This document shows positions 1 to 10,387 of a stretch of 64,000 bases of DNA, one piece after another (the first letter of the stretch is position 1; the number at the start of each line of letters is the position of its first letter). Both the position numbers and the translations under genes were made by a program. The stretch comes from Aptenodytes patagonicus (lineage: Eukaryota > Chordata > Aves > Sphenisciformes > Spheniscidae), in contig NC_134950.1 in NCBI RefSeq assembly GCF_965638725.1, positions 163,036,853-163,100,852 of the forward strand. The letters are read 5' to 3'. The notes beneath the pieces are model-generated. The model saw nothing but the letters and a program-made list of their open reading frames with translations. It searched no databases and was not told the origin of the DNA.

Positions 1-97
1 TATGCTACTTTCTTGGCACAGTAGCAAGACTTTTTCTTCAACTATATAACCCAAGCTGCAAACCCCTCTAAAAGCTAATCTCTAAATTCAGTTTAGG

Positions 98-98
<1 letters not shown>

Positions 99-124
<26 letters not shown>
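99..124. repeat. Homopolymer T26 tract
   Basis: Twenty-six consecutive T on the plus strand (poly-A on the INSIG1 strand). It lies just beyond the most distal ATTAAA candidate, so it may be a genomic A-tract near the end of the 3'UTR or a simple length-variable tract. Confidence 0.9.
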
Positions 125-129
<5 letters not shown>

Positions 130-234
130 CACTGAGTATTTGTCATGCAACCGTAACAACTGTCCTTTTCAGGAAAGATTCCTGCATAATGTGAATACAG
201 AGAATCCAAGGCAAACATGACTTGATCTTAAAAC

Positions 235-2502
235 TTTAATAGTAAAAAAAGTGTAAAACCAAACACACCGCTGAAAACTTATCAGTAAGAATGAGAATTT
301 AAGTGTTCAAATTCAGAATAGTGCAAATTTTCTTCACTCCCCTCCTGCCTCTTCCAAACTTAAATCACTTTGGTTAAGATACTCAGAAGTATTGGCAAAA
401 AATGAACTTTTGACTTACATTTTTGGCTGCATTATTTCTAACACATACAGATTTAGTTTCAGTCTTTACAAATAAATCTTAAATACTTTTCTATCAGTCA
501 AACAGCTGCAGAGATCACTGTCACCTTTACTTACATCTGGTTTTATAATGTTTTGAAATTGGTTAAGATGATTACAAAACTGTCTCCCCAGCAGGTAGCG
601 TACTTCTTAAAACAGCTGAGCTGATCCAGTCCTGATCTGAGGACTTAATTTCTTCAAGGAGTCCTATAAAATGTGATTATTTAGGTTTTAAACATTTGAG
701 GAAGGATCTTATACCAATGAAATTACTCTTGATTCACACCAAAGCAAGATTAGAATTGGGGTCCGCTCTGTAACACAGACTTTGTGCTAAACTTTTCCTG
801 CTACAAAAAAGCACAAGCAGTAGTTATAGCATTCCCTTAGAAGAGTGAAAACAGCCACAACACTGCTTCCTTGCCTCAACATCTTTTTTGATGCGTCAGT
901 CTTTAACCGATGCCTCTAACTATATCTGAAGCCATATAAGATTGGAAATGAACACAAAAAATTTTGCATAATACAAAAAGGCAAATCCATAAAAGTTTAC
1001 AAGTACACCATAACCACAAAATTGGAGTATTTCTAAAAATTTGGGTTCAATGAAAGATACAACAAAACTAGCTTTACTAGTTAAATAAATTATTGCTCCA
1101 TTTGACTCCATGCAGCATTGAAATGAACTCAGAACCCTTTTCTCTTTAATCTCTCATAAGAAATGATCGATATTGAAGAGAACATGAGGCTCAGATTTAC
1201 TGTACATTGCACTTCAACTTTCAGACCTAATACTTGCTATTTAGGTCTCCTATGGTCTAAGCTATCAAATGAATATGTTGTGCTCACCAAAACTAAGTAT
1301 TAAGAAACACCAAATGTTTAATGTAGTGACATAAGCACTTTTTTTTTTTTTAAGAAGGCAATCACAGATTGCAAGTTCTATAGGGTTGTGGAAAAACAAG
1401 TAGTGATCTCTTTCAGAAACTGGACTGAGAAAACAAGCTGTTCGCTATTCTTCACATACAGTTTAAATCACATTTTAGGTCCGCTTCTGTTTCAAATCAT
1501 TTCAGTCAAAACCCTGACTCAAACAGAAGCAAGATCAAGGACACCTCTAGGAGGAAACTGCAGATCTAAGGAGGTGGGGGCACACACTCAGTGGCCAAGC
1601 AATGGCCTGCAATGCATGTTTTTTCAGTGACACCAGACATTTAAGACACCTAAGACCTCCTTCAGTGAGATACTGAACCATACGTCTAATATTAAGCAGG
1701 AGTACTCACACACGCTTAAATTTCTTACTGAATTGGGGCCAGAACTTGATTCTTGCAAGTCTGACTGCAAGCTTCGGAAGTCTTGAAATTTCCAGTCAGA
1801 ATTTTCTGATAAAGTTCACGTTAGAACAAGATTGTCTCCAGTGTTCACCTATCATACTGAAGTAATTTAGAAATTCCAAACTAGGTGACTTCCCACTTTT
1901 CATCCCTCCAACCCTCTCCACCGTCAAAGACAGAAACTTAATGCAGCATTACAAGTAAGGGCATGATTCCTTCATAAGACTCCTAAAAGCATTAGTGCAA
2001 TGCCTTTAATCTGTTTCGATCACTCTTATTTTTAAATAACCCTATTTTTTAAAAGATTTGGATAAATACTATTCCTATTAAACCATACTTCATCATTGTT
2101 AAGCACCATCGATCTACTTCCTTTGGGCACTGATACAAGAGCTTGTAATTAAATTTCAGTTTCAAGGCTTTAAAATACGGCAGCTGCTTCAGTAACTTAC
2201 ATTGGAATCTAATACTTGGAAAACTGCCACTTAGCCTGAACAGTTGTATGCAACTTGGTGTTCAACTCTTCCAGAGAACAGCCATACGCAAATGCTTATG
2301 CGGTAAATCAGGGTAAGATTTCAAGATAAGCAGTTAATTTCACTTGGCTATTCTAAGAGTGGATTAATATTTTTTCCACAAGTCATTTGTGCAGTGAGCC
2401 CATACAGAGATTATTTTTTTCTAAATAATCTTCAATTTAAAACAGGAACACATCTTCGTAATGTTGCTTTCACACTGGCACTGTGCTCTCTTCTTCAAAG
2501 AT
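235..2502 (-). other. INSIG1: INSIG1 3'UTR (3' limit uncertain)
   Basis: AT-rich sequence continuing the last exon downstream of the stop codon. No canonical AATAAA occurs on the minus strand here. ATTAAA variants are present at about 2010-2005, 1322-1317, 1150-1145 and 240-235 (minus-strand reading), so the end cannot be fixed. A mammalian-like 3'UTR of 1.5-2 kb would favour one of the two or three distal sites. I see no coding potential in it. Confidence 0.5.
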
Positions 2503-2532
2503 TTAGTCATTGTGTGGTTTCTCTGGAATACC
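2503..2532 (-). CDS. INSIG1: INSIG1 coding exon 5, coding part (C-terminal tail)
   Basis: Only 30 nt are coding: GIPEKPHND then TAA at 2505-2503, preceded by a pyrimidine-rich acceptor ending atccatag|ggt. The tail matches the INSIG1-type ending (human GVPEKPHSD) and not INSIG2. It lies 3.27 kb from exon 4 and is far too short to be found as an open frame. Phase is correct, since exon 4 ends on a full codon. Confidence 0.93.
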   Translation of the reverse strand, partial: GIPEKPHND

Positions 2533-5500
2533 CTATGGATAAAAAACACACACGTTATATTTTAATGCCATCTGATAAGCAACTACATTATGCAATATTT
2601 TCAATGATTAAATAGTCAACTAGCTTCAGTTAGGCTGACAATGACCTAGCAGACATAGTTTCTTATAAAAGCTCAACAAGGATGTGCTCCTTAACTGTGG
2701 ACAAAAAAGTCACTGTGGGTCTGTGCTGCCTCAGTTAGTGCATCTGATAAATCCATCTACTAATCGCACTGCTTTTTATAAGACTCTGTTAGCTTTCCTC
2801 CCTATCTCAGTTTATTTCTTCGCAGAAGGTACACAGTGCTTCACTTAATGGGCATTAATTCAGTTTTTTTTAACAGCCCTCTTTCAAACTGTCTTCAAGC
2901 ATAAGTCACTTTATTTTCCAATCAAAGCCTGGTATCAGATAGACTTACTCATTTCCTCCTAGGTCCCTTTTCTAGGATGTCAGTGTAAGAAATTTAACCA
3001 ACTTTTCTTTAAAACAAAGCTCGTAATATGTTCTTCTCATTCTAGCACCAAAATGCCAATGTATTTGCAAGCACTGAATGTGTTCACAGTTCTGCAGCCT
3101 CAAGCAGTAGCAAACAATAGGTATTTGTGAGGTCCAAGTTCTGAATACCACCCTTGTTTGCCAGATGTTGAGAATGATGGTTACAACTCAAAATGAAGCG
3201 TTGCCATCCATTTAACCCAGCTGATGAGCACTGACTGAGCAACTTTACGTGTCACAATGAGCAGCGAGAGCTAATGGCGGCAGCAGCACCTTCACCTTTT
3301 CTTCTGAAATCAAGCTATTAAAGAAAATGTTGGATTTCATCCTCAAGCTGATATAAAAAAAAACCCAACAAACAAACCCCAAAACCCTCTGCTAACAGCA
3401 GGTTTGCTTAAAGGTAACACTGCACATGGTTACTGCATGTAAGCTCACTTGAAATCCAGTGATTGAAAAGCAGCAAGCACCTCCCAGCTAACGTTTCTCA
3501 GGATGGGAGGGGATGTCTCAGGGACACTTCTCATTCTACTCTTCTAATTTCTTTTCTAACTGCAAAAGCTAGGCAGGGGCTGAGGAAGAAGCCAGGCAAC
3601 TTTACTGCACTAGAGTGTTTTCCACAGGTGCCGCCTTCAACTCTAGACGTGCCCAGAAAGTATCTACTGTTTGATCTGCAACCGCCACATGCAGCCAAGC
3701 AGCTCAGGGACTACAGGAGAATATAGCTACAAAAAGAACTGTTTTATTCAGGTTTAGTTTGAAAAACGCAATATTCCATCTACTTGCCACATTCGCAACG
3801 GCTGACAACACAGACTGGTGCTTTTGGGTCATCTCTATAGAGAAAGACCTAGTTGACTGAATGCTACCATTCTATTTTAGAAGTGGAATTCTTTGAATTT
3901 CCAGCACTGAATGCTTCACAGTGACTTGCAGAAGCATTCCTATTGAAAATGTTGGGCTTCTCCAAGTTTTTCCAGACGAAGTAATGGTAATGTAAAACAC
4001 ATGAGAAGGTACCTCTGGATAACCGGAACAGAATGCTTTGCCTCGCCAACTTCCCTCTTTCTTTGTAAGGAAGATGACAAGACTGACAGGGAAGTTGCAG
4101 GCAGGAGCCAGTCTGGTTTTAACTACATTCAGTAGCGAGATGCCAGGTGAAAAGAAGGCAAAGAAAAAAAAGTAGTAGTCCTACGTGCCTAAATTTGTTT
4201 TAGCTCTTCCTTCTTTAAGGCTCCCTTCCTTTGCTCTCTAACATAAGAAGCATAGCAGCTGGAAGTACTGCATATGCCGATGTGAAATATAGAAATGTAG
4301 CATATAACTGACTACAATTTTATTCTGAGACTCTGCTTGCAATAGCAAAGCTTAAATAAAACTATATTAATATATCTTTTTTCACTTGATGTGAGTGGCA
4401 AATTTAAAAAGAGAAATTATACCCTCTCTTCCCCCCCACATGTAGTCCTAAGAAAAAACACATGCAGACAGTATGCACCACTGGGATTTGAAGGGGGAAT
4501 AGTGAGCTCCTATGTTAGAGCCTCAGAGCAAACCAAAATTGACTGTGAAGTTAAGATTGTGACCATGGTCCCAGGAAATCTGTAACGTGGTATCAAGTCA
4601 GCATGAAAGAAAAACCTCAAGAGCAAGAACAGGTTTGCCCCATGCTTTTTTTTTTTTAAACAGCCTTTTCTAGAAGAGGTTACTGTTAATTTAGTGTAAC
4701 CGAGAATCAATACTAAAGACATTGATCTTTAGTGTTAGCCAGTGGTTGTCAAACAACCTGGCTCTCTTCCCCAGCTTGTTTGCAAGCCTGTCCATCTGCA
4801 GCATCAAGTTCAGATATCCACATTAGAGGTACATTAGCATCCATCCGCTGGGTTAGCAAGGCTAGGCAGAAGAGACAGAAAGCCTGTTCCAGGGAAGACA
4901 ACTAGCTTTAGGCTAATCTTTTTACTCATTCGTGGTTCAGTCCCAAAAAGCAGCTCCCCCCCTTACTAAACAGTTCAGAGACTAGTATTTCAGGAACTCC
5001 CAAGTCTACAAATGCCCTTCCTTCAGTAAAGATTAAAGGCACCTAAACCACAGCAGCCTTAGAGAAGTTAAATACCTGAAGGATGTTTTCCAGGATAAAG
5101 GACTTATGTAGCAAAGAAGACAGAAGTTAAATCAATACAGTATTAGTTATTACTATCCATCAGTGTCACAACACTTTTCACAACCAAGTCTTAGGCTGAT
5201 GTGCAAGCATACAGCCAGGTTTACTCTTAAGTACGCTACAAGGAACTAATTACTTAAGAACCTAGCAAATGAGATAGTAATGTATACTACATTATCCCAT
5301 ATATGGAGTGATACTTGAATTACATCTTAAGTGACCAGAAAGAGCGTATTTGATTCTAGAGTGGTAGAATTTAATGCTGTATAGGGACATTTCCTTTCAT
5401 CTACATAACAAAAATGCTTTACTGCATAAATAATTAGAGAAAGCCCATCTGTGTCTCAGTTTTCTAGCTACCTTAGGTGTTAATTCAAAGTCATGACGGA

Positions 5501-8500
5501 GCGGGAGTGATTAAGATTCTCACCAGAAGCGGCATACTGATTCCACTCTTATTTAGGCTGTTGCTGGCAAAAGTTAAATACAGAAGATACTCAAACACTT
5601 ACTAAGCCAATTCCCACTCCACTGGCAACACAGGTTGTACGCTTACGTTTCAACTCGCTTACGTTTCAACTCTCGGGAAGATATCTACTTATCTCTGTCA
5701 ATTTGTGAGTCATACCCTTAAAGGCATAGTTTGTTCTTGGACTAACAACAATGGAAGGTGTTTGGATTGTTAAAGGAAATGCTAATTATACAGTAATTAC
5801 CATAGCTAGTTGGCGTCCTATGTTTCCTACAGTCACACCTCCTGAGAAAAATATACATGGAAGCCAAGAACGGATGTAAAGAAAATCTGGGGATGTATAC
5901 CTAGTAAACAAAAGGAAATAAGTTAGAGACAAGTTATTATCATCACCTTACATACTGTTAGAAGATGCTGTAGAATTCTCTTCCTGGGCCCAAACAAAAA
6001 AAACCCAAAAAAGTAACATAGGAGAATAGGGAGACCAAATTAAGTCTGTTAACTTAGTAAGCTTCTAAAACCCAATGTCCTAGCCAGCAAAGTTTAGAAA
6101 TTGTCTCTCCTGAGAGCCAGCTAATGGTATACCAAGCCAGTAGAAGTTCAGTTTGCTGAGCTGTTACCATTTCAACATACATCCCAATTTGTCTGCTCCC
6201 CACTCTCCACCCCCAGCTCTCAATCTGATCATTTAGAACAACTGGACAATTGGCTGCCTTAGACAAACAAAATGTCTTATTATAAAAACATGTCAAATAC
6301 ATTAATAACTAACTTCCAGTGCATGTGCACCCCTGTTTTTAGTTAAGACAAAAGAGTTGAAGCAGTATTTTAAAAGCATAACTTACTGATAAACACCATT
6401 ATATACAAGAAACTGGGTTATCAGAGTTGCTACAAAGGCTATTGTAATTCCAAGTCCGAGACCACTTCTTGAACGATCAAATGTCCACCAAAGACCCAGT
6501 GATAAGGCTGCTAGAGTCAGGGACAGCTGGACGTTGTTTGCAAAATCTAGTTTCTGGAAAAAGATGTTAAGGACAATCCTTTTAAGTCTGCAGACATCCT
6601 GCTGCTGAAACTGAACAAGGGAAAACTCAAACTGAAAGCAAGCATGTTTCTGCATCTCTAAATACAACACATTAAGGATCTGGTTTTCAGACCTGCCAAG
6701 CAATTATAGCTCTTGCTGACTTTGACTGGAGTGTGAGTGCAAAAGCAACATCAATTTTTGTCACACTGAGCATCTAATGAATATACTATATTACAATATA
6801 TTTAACTTTTACGGATTTTTTGGATTTTTGTCTCAAGTAACCCAGTTATCCCTGCTGATTTAGGTTTTCTGCTCAAACCATCATTATTGAACACAAAGAA
6901 CATTCTTACTGAACAGTTCAGTGTACCTCACTAGTTAATTGTGTTAAGTATGAGACACAGACAACATACAGATTAAAATAACACAACTTATACTGTTATA
7001 CTTGCAGTTAAACCAGGCATACTATGATGGCTATCCCTCCCCCCTCCCAGGGCACCCCCCAACTACTTTTAAGTGAAGTGCATTATCTATCTTAGAGTAA
7101 CTACTGCAGTGTACTGCAGGTCTCACAGAAGTTTATGTCTCTGCCAGCAGCACCATCCTTACCTTTGTAATTCTCCCAGACGTGAATGGAAGAGATTGTT
7201 TCATGACAACAGACTATCGAGCAACAATGTAAACTAGTTCAAGGATACAGCACTTGCATGATTAATGCCAACGAAAACTGCTATACATCGCATTACGCTG
7301 GCCCATTCTCTCTTGAATTTGTGTGGTTCCCCAAGGTGGCTGTCAATGCAGGGATACAGCAGGCCAACGACAGCTGCAAGAGAAGTAATACTACTTGTAC
7401 TAACTGTTATACAATGATTACTTCAATATTACTAAATATTAGTTTGGCAAATAAGTGCTTGACAAAGTAGTGAGGTGCTTATCACGCTACTGTAAGCCTG
7501 ATGAAGAAAAGACAATTATTACCCCCCCACACCTTTAGAAAAGAAAAAAACCCACTCTAACAAGCAATATTCTGTTTGACCCTTTAAAGCAGAGATACAT
7601 ATTGCGATGTTAAGGTATCTGACTTCAAGCTCCTTTTCTCCCACGAGCACATAACATTTGACATCCTGAGCAGATGCTTGTTTTGTACCAATAAATAACA
7701 AAGCATAACAAAAAGCTTAATTACAGTGAGGAATGGAATACGCATTTACTGCTCACATGCAGGGCAGACAGTTTTATGAACTTGACTTATTAGCTGTCAA
7801 TCAGGCCCTGAATTAAATATTTGCCTGGACTCAAAAGTTTCTTGGTAGAGCTGCTTTCTTTCCTTCTGCAGGGCTGTAAGTCAGCCTATGCTGCCATCCA
7901 AATCAAATGAATTTTGATAACAAATAGGAGCAGAACTGAACTTAAAGAAGCACCTGCCATCAGTAATATTTATGTCAGGGGAAAATAACTACTCATACTA
8001 TTAACCAGACAAAGTTTTTATCCTCATGTAGCATTTTCTCAGCCTTATCAGTCTGCAAATTGGTTGCAGAAGAAAAACATAAGCTAGTGTTAGCTCAGTT
8101 GCTAGCACAAACACTAGATGAGTTTCATTCTTCTAAGCCTTGCAACTCCATGTGTTGTCACCAGCTCCAGGGTTGGACATGGTACTTTAACGGTATGAAA
8201 CATGTGTATTTGTTTCCCTTTTTTTCCCCCCCTCCTTAAACTCCTAAGACGAATAACTTCTACGTTAAGAAGGCTACAAGACATACCATCTAAGAAAAAC
8301 ATGTGATCTGACACTGAGAGTTTCATTATTCTGATGCCAGTTACCAGGACTTTTACCTCACGGTAACAGCTAAAAGCCAAAGTTTAATCCAACTGTGACA
8401 GGGCTATGAGAACCCTCATTGGAGCACATCTTGTGGCAATCTCTTTTTACCACGCAGTTTATCATTCATTCAAGCTTATGGTTTATCATTCATACTCCCT

Positions 8501-9825
8501 TACTATGAGGTACAAACAGCACGTGACAGCATCACTGCATTACAAAACAAGTGGAAGAGGTGTTTAAAGTACTTTCAATGCAAATTAAAAGAGATTACAG
8601 TGGGTTTATTTCCTAAGATTTAACACCTTTTTAATCCCCCAACCTTACATCGGGGACTTATTTTGTTTTGACGAGGAGGGACTTATTTAACGCTGGCGCA
8701 CCGGGTAAGCGCCAGCTCCTGCGCCAACCGCACCGCGGCCCGGGGTTTCTGGGGTATTTCGCGCTGCAGCTCTGGAGGCGTCCCCGGCGGCGGCGGGCAG
8801 CGGGCGGGCAGGCGGCCGGCGGCGGCGGGCAGGCGGCCGGCGGCGGCGGGGCGCCGCCGCACGTGACTTCCTTGTTTTCGGCCCAGCCCGTGGCCAGTTC
8901 GCGCCGGCAGCCAATGGCGAGCGCCGCCCGCCACTCACCAGTTCGCCGGCAGCCAATGGCCGGCGAGGGGCGGTGACGGGCGGCGCCAGCGCTCCGCGGC
9001 GCGGTCCCACCGCGCCCACTCGTGCCCCGCCGTGGGGCGGGGGGGGGGGGGGGGGGGGGAGAGCGGGAAAATCCCGCACTGAACTCACACGGCGTCAGCT
9101 GCGCGGGGAGCCCGCATTTCCACGCTCACCTCCGCGCCGCGGCGCCGGAGCCGCTCGCTGGCGCTTGCAGGCTGCACCGTGCTGCGGGCAAAACGCGCTT
9201 TACCTGCATTCAGGGCTGAAAAAAAGCCCTCGGACACGCAGGAAACGCTCTTGCGTGTGGATGAAGCTGGAGCGGGCATGCATCCTCCCAAAAGCCAGAG
9301 TTCACGTCACTTACTCCAGGTGATGGAAGTGCTAAGCTCCCACGCGCACAGGTCACAAATTCAGCCCCACCGCCTCTCCTCCCCACGGGAGGACGGGGAA
9401 AAAAAATCTCTCGTGGAGGCGAGCAACTCACCTGCGGCTGTCCCGCAGCACGGGGGCACCCACCAGGCGGAGGAGAAGAGGGTGGAAATCACTTCGTCGG
9501 GGAAGAGAGTCACATTTCTCTGGATCTGCAGCAAGTTCAGCACCAGGGCCATGAAAGCACCGACGACGAAGAGGACCAGGCTCCTCTGCACCAGGTGTTG
9601 ACTCAAGTTCAAGGTGCTGCTGCTGCTGGAGGTGCTGCTGGCGCTGGAGGTGCTGGGGCTGCGTGCTCCGTGACCCACCAGCGTCAGCGAGGGGCCGGAG
9701 ACGGAGGAGCTCAGCATCTCGCCCACCTTGGCGGCCAGCCCAGCAGCCGTGTCCCCCAGCTGGGCTTCGTGCCTCCCCCCGGCAGCGCAGGAACGGCTCC
9801 GGGCGCAGCTCTCCAACCTGGGCAT
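2503..9825 (-). CDS. INSIG1: Insulin-induced gene 1 protein, ER sterol-regulatory membrane protein (whole CDS, five coding exons)
   Basis: Joining 9825-9432, 7373-7249, 6553-6387, 5900-5801 and 2532-2503 on the minus strand gives 816 nt: 271 codons plus TAA, with GT..AG at every intron. The protein starts MPRL, has a Ser-rich linker (about residues 57-71), then the hydrophobic INSIG core with [57 protein letters not shown] and [15 protein letters not shown], and ends GIPEKPHND. Known for the family: a six-pass ER protein that binds oxysterol, retains SCAP-SREBP in the ER and links HMG-CoA reductase to gp78-type ubiquitin ligases. The functional Asp of TFDRSRSG is Asp199 here, and the two ubiquitin-acceptor lysines of HKFKREW (156/158 in human) are Lys150 and Lys152. 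INSIG2 is excluded by the long N-terminus and the C-terminal tail. Length is close to human (277). The gene is complete with no disabling change. Confidence 0.98.
2533..5800 (-). other. INSIG1: INSIG1 intron 4
   Basis: A 3268-bp intron with GT at 5800-5799 and AG at 2534-2533. Apart from one 16-bp tandem duplication (5641-5672) I recognise nothing inside it. The short open frames on either strand look like chance. Confidence 0.9.
5641..5672. repeat. Perfect 16-bp tandem duplication
   Basis: gcttacgtttcaactc occurs twice head to tail inside INSIG1 intron 4. The copies are identical, suggesting a recent event. Confidence 0.9.
5801..5900 (-). CDS. INSIG1: INSIG1 coding exon 4
   Basis: 100 nt, completing Gln229 and encoding residues 230-262, from [10 protein letters not shown] to GRQLAM. 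The acceptor is ctag|gta and the donor atg|gtaatt. It encodes the last transmembrane region, with [16 protein letters not shown]. All residues I compared fit the INSIG family. Confidence 0.97.
5901..6386 (-). other. INSIG1: INSIG1 intron 3
   Basis: 486 bp, donor gtaagt and acceptor ctag. No other feature is seen. Confidence 0.93.
6387..6553 (-). CDS. INSIG1: INSIG1 coding exon 3
   Basis: 167 nt, residues 174-228 plus two bases of codon 229, from [10 protein letters not shown] to NGVY. The acceptor is tttttccag|aaa and the donor ca|gtaagt. It contains two transmembrane stretches and the invariant [10 protein letters not shown] motif, whose Asp (residue 199) is required in mammalian INSIG1 for binding SCAP and reductase. 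Confidence 0.98.
6554..7248 (-). other. INSIG1: INSIG1 intron 2
   Basis: 695 bp, donor gtatcc and acceptor tttccag. No other feature is seen. Confidence 0.93.
7249..7373 (-). CDS. INSIG1: INSIG1 coding exon 2
   Basis: 125 nt, completing codon 132 (Ala) and encoding residues 133-173, from [10 protein letters not shown] to GINHASA. The acceptor is ttgcag|ct and the donor gct|gtatcc, which is a weak-looking donor beyond the GT. It contains the HKFKRE loop with the two lysines that gp78 ubiquitinates in mammals. No reading frame of usual length flags this exon, and it was found by family similarity on the minus strand. Confidence 0.97.
8811..8852. repeat. GC-rich 21-bp tandem repeat, two copies
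   Basis: ggcggccggcggcggcgggc-type unit repeated in tandem within intron 1 of INSIG1. It creates long, artefactual Ala/Gly/Pro-rich reading frames. Confidence 0.75.
8860..8957. promoter_or_regulatory. INSIG1: E-box plus two CCAAT boxes in INSIG1 intron 1
   Basis: CACGTGAC lies at 8860-8867, and CCAAT at 8911-8915 and 8953-8957 (ATTGG on the gene strand). The two CCAAT boxes sit in a duplicated segment of about 22-24 bp (8895-8918 and 8939-8960), placing them 42 bp apart. CACGTG can bind bHLH-zip factors including SREBP, USF and ChREBP, and CCAAT binds NF-Y, the usual SREBP partner. Their position, 475-575 bp downstream of the exon 1 donor, suggests an intronic enhancer or second promoter. 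Function is inferred. Confidence 0.55.
9039..9059 (+). repeat. G21 homopolymer tract
   Basis: Twenty-one consecutive G on the plus strand (C21 on the INSIG1 pre-mRNA strand) inside intron 1. It can form a G-quadruplex or i-motif, and is a likely site of length polymorphism and sequencing error. Confidence 0.85.
9432..9825 (-). CDS. INSIG1: INSIG1 coding exon 1
   Basis: 394 nt encoding residues 1-131 plus the first base of codon 132. The ATG is at 9825-9823. Family alignment fixes this start, since MPRL is the conserved N-terminus; the reading frame stays open upstream but with no in-frame ATG that I can see. The exon ends gcag|gtgag, a strong donor (GT at 9431-9430). It carries the cytosolic N-terminus, the Ser-rich tract, TM1 (about residues 81-100) and most of TM2. 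A second in-frame Met at residue 37 (9717-9715) corresponds to the alternative start described for mammalian INSIG1. Confidence 0.97.
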
Positions 9826-10360
9826 CGGCCTCACCGGAGTCCTGGAACGCACGCACGGGGACAGCCTGTGAAAACCCCCAGCCACGGGCCAGGTCGACCC
9901 CTCACGCACCACGGACACGCACCGCCTCCTCCTCCAGCATCAACCAGGCTCCAGAGGCACCGGCCGAGCGGCTCGGAGCAACGCGGGCCGGGGGGAAGGC
10001 AGGAGCCCTGCAGGAGCGGGGTGACCTGACCCACCCGAGCAAGCCACGGGGCCAGGGGCTGCGCTGCCTCTGCCCGGCAGCGGCGGAGTCCCCGGCCCCA
10101 GCGACCCGAGAAGCTCGGCCCCCGGGGAGGACACCGGCAGGGACCCGCCGCCCGCGCTGCCCCCTCTCCCTCGGGGACAGGGTTCGCTTCCCGGCTCGGG
10201 GGCGTAAAACCGCCCCCCTCCTCACCCCGCCGGGCACCGGGGGCGCGGGCCTCCCCGCCCTCTCACCTCAGGGGGCTGCGCCCGCTGCTCCCGCCGCCTC
10301 GGCCCGTGGGGGAGGGCGAACGGCCGCCGCTCTGCCGCCTCCCTCCCGGCTCGCCGCCGC
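9826..10360 (-). other. INSIG1: Predicted INSIG1 5'UTR
   Basis: If the TATAAA at 10387-10382 is used, transcription would start near 10355 and give a GC-rich leader of about 530 nt before the ATG. No intron is required to connect it, but an upstream non-coding exon or a nearer start site cannot be excluded. The bases just before the ATG (ggccg) make a weak initiation context, with C at -3. Confidence 0.4.
10222..10231 (+). promoter_or_regulatory. Sterol-response-element-like site TCACCCCGCC
   Basis: This is close to the LDLR-type SRE (core TCACCCCAC). INSIG1 is a known SREBP target, so an SRE is expected near its start site. The site is about 400 bp upstream of the ATG. It would lie inside the leader if the TATA at 10387 sets the start, or just upstream if a nearer start is used. 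GC-rich sequence makes chance matches fairly likely. Confidence 0.35.
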
Positions 10361-10381
10361 CGGCCCGCGCCCCGCGTAAGG

Positions 10382-10387
10382 TTTATA
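10382..10387 (-). promoter_or_regulatory. INSIG1: TATA box (TATAAA)
   Basis: A canonical TATAAA on the minus strand (gcttataaacc), conspicuous in otherwise almost pure GC sequence. It is oriented toward INSIG1 and 557 bp upstream of its ATG. Confidence 0.5.

Larger units (their letters stand above)
7374..9431 (-). other. INSIG1: INSIG1 intron 1
   Basis: 2058 bp, donor gtgagt and acceptor ttgcag. The 5' part (about 8650-9431) is extremely GC-rich and belongs to the promoter CpG island. It holds an E-box, two CCAAT boxes, a G21 tract and GC-rich tandem repeats. The 3' part is ordinary AT-rich intron. Confidence 0.93.

Noticed and set aside
8668-9323. Several overlapping frames of 60-140 codons on both strands
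   Set aside because: Low-complexity products of the GC-rich tandem repeats and G21 tract in INSIG1 intron 1.
9361-9918. Longer INSIG1 N-terminus starting at 9918
   Set aside because: The codon at 9918-9916 is GTG, not ATG. Family alignment and the first in-frame ATG both place the start at 9825.
9663-10379. 238-codon plus-strand frame antisense to INSIG1 exon 1
   Set aside because: Stop-poor GC-rich DNA explains it. The composition is Pro/Ala/Arg-rich without domains, and it overlaps a real exon on the other strand.
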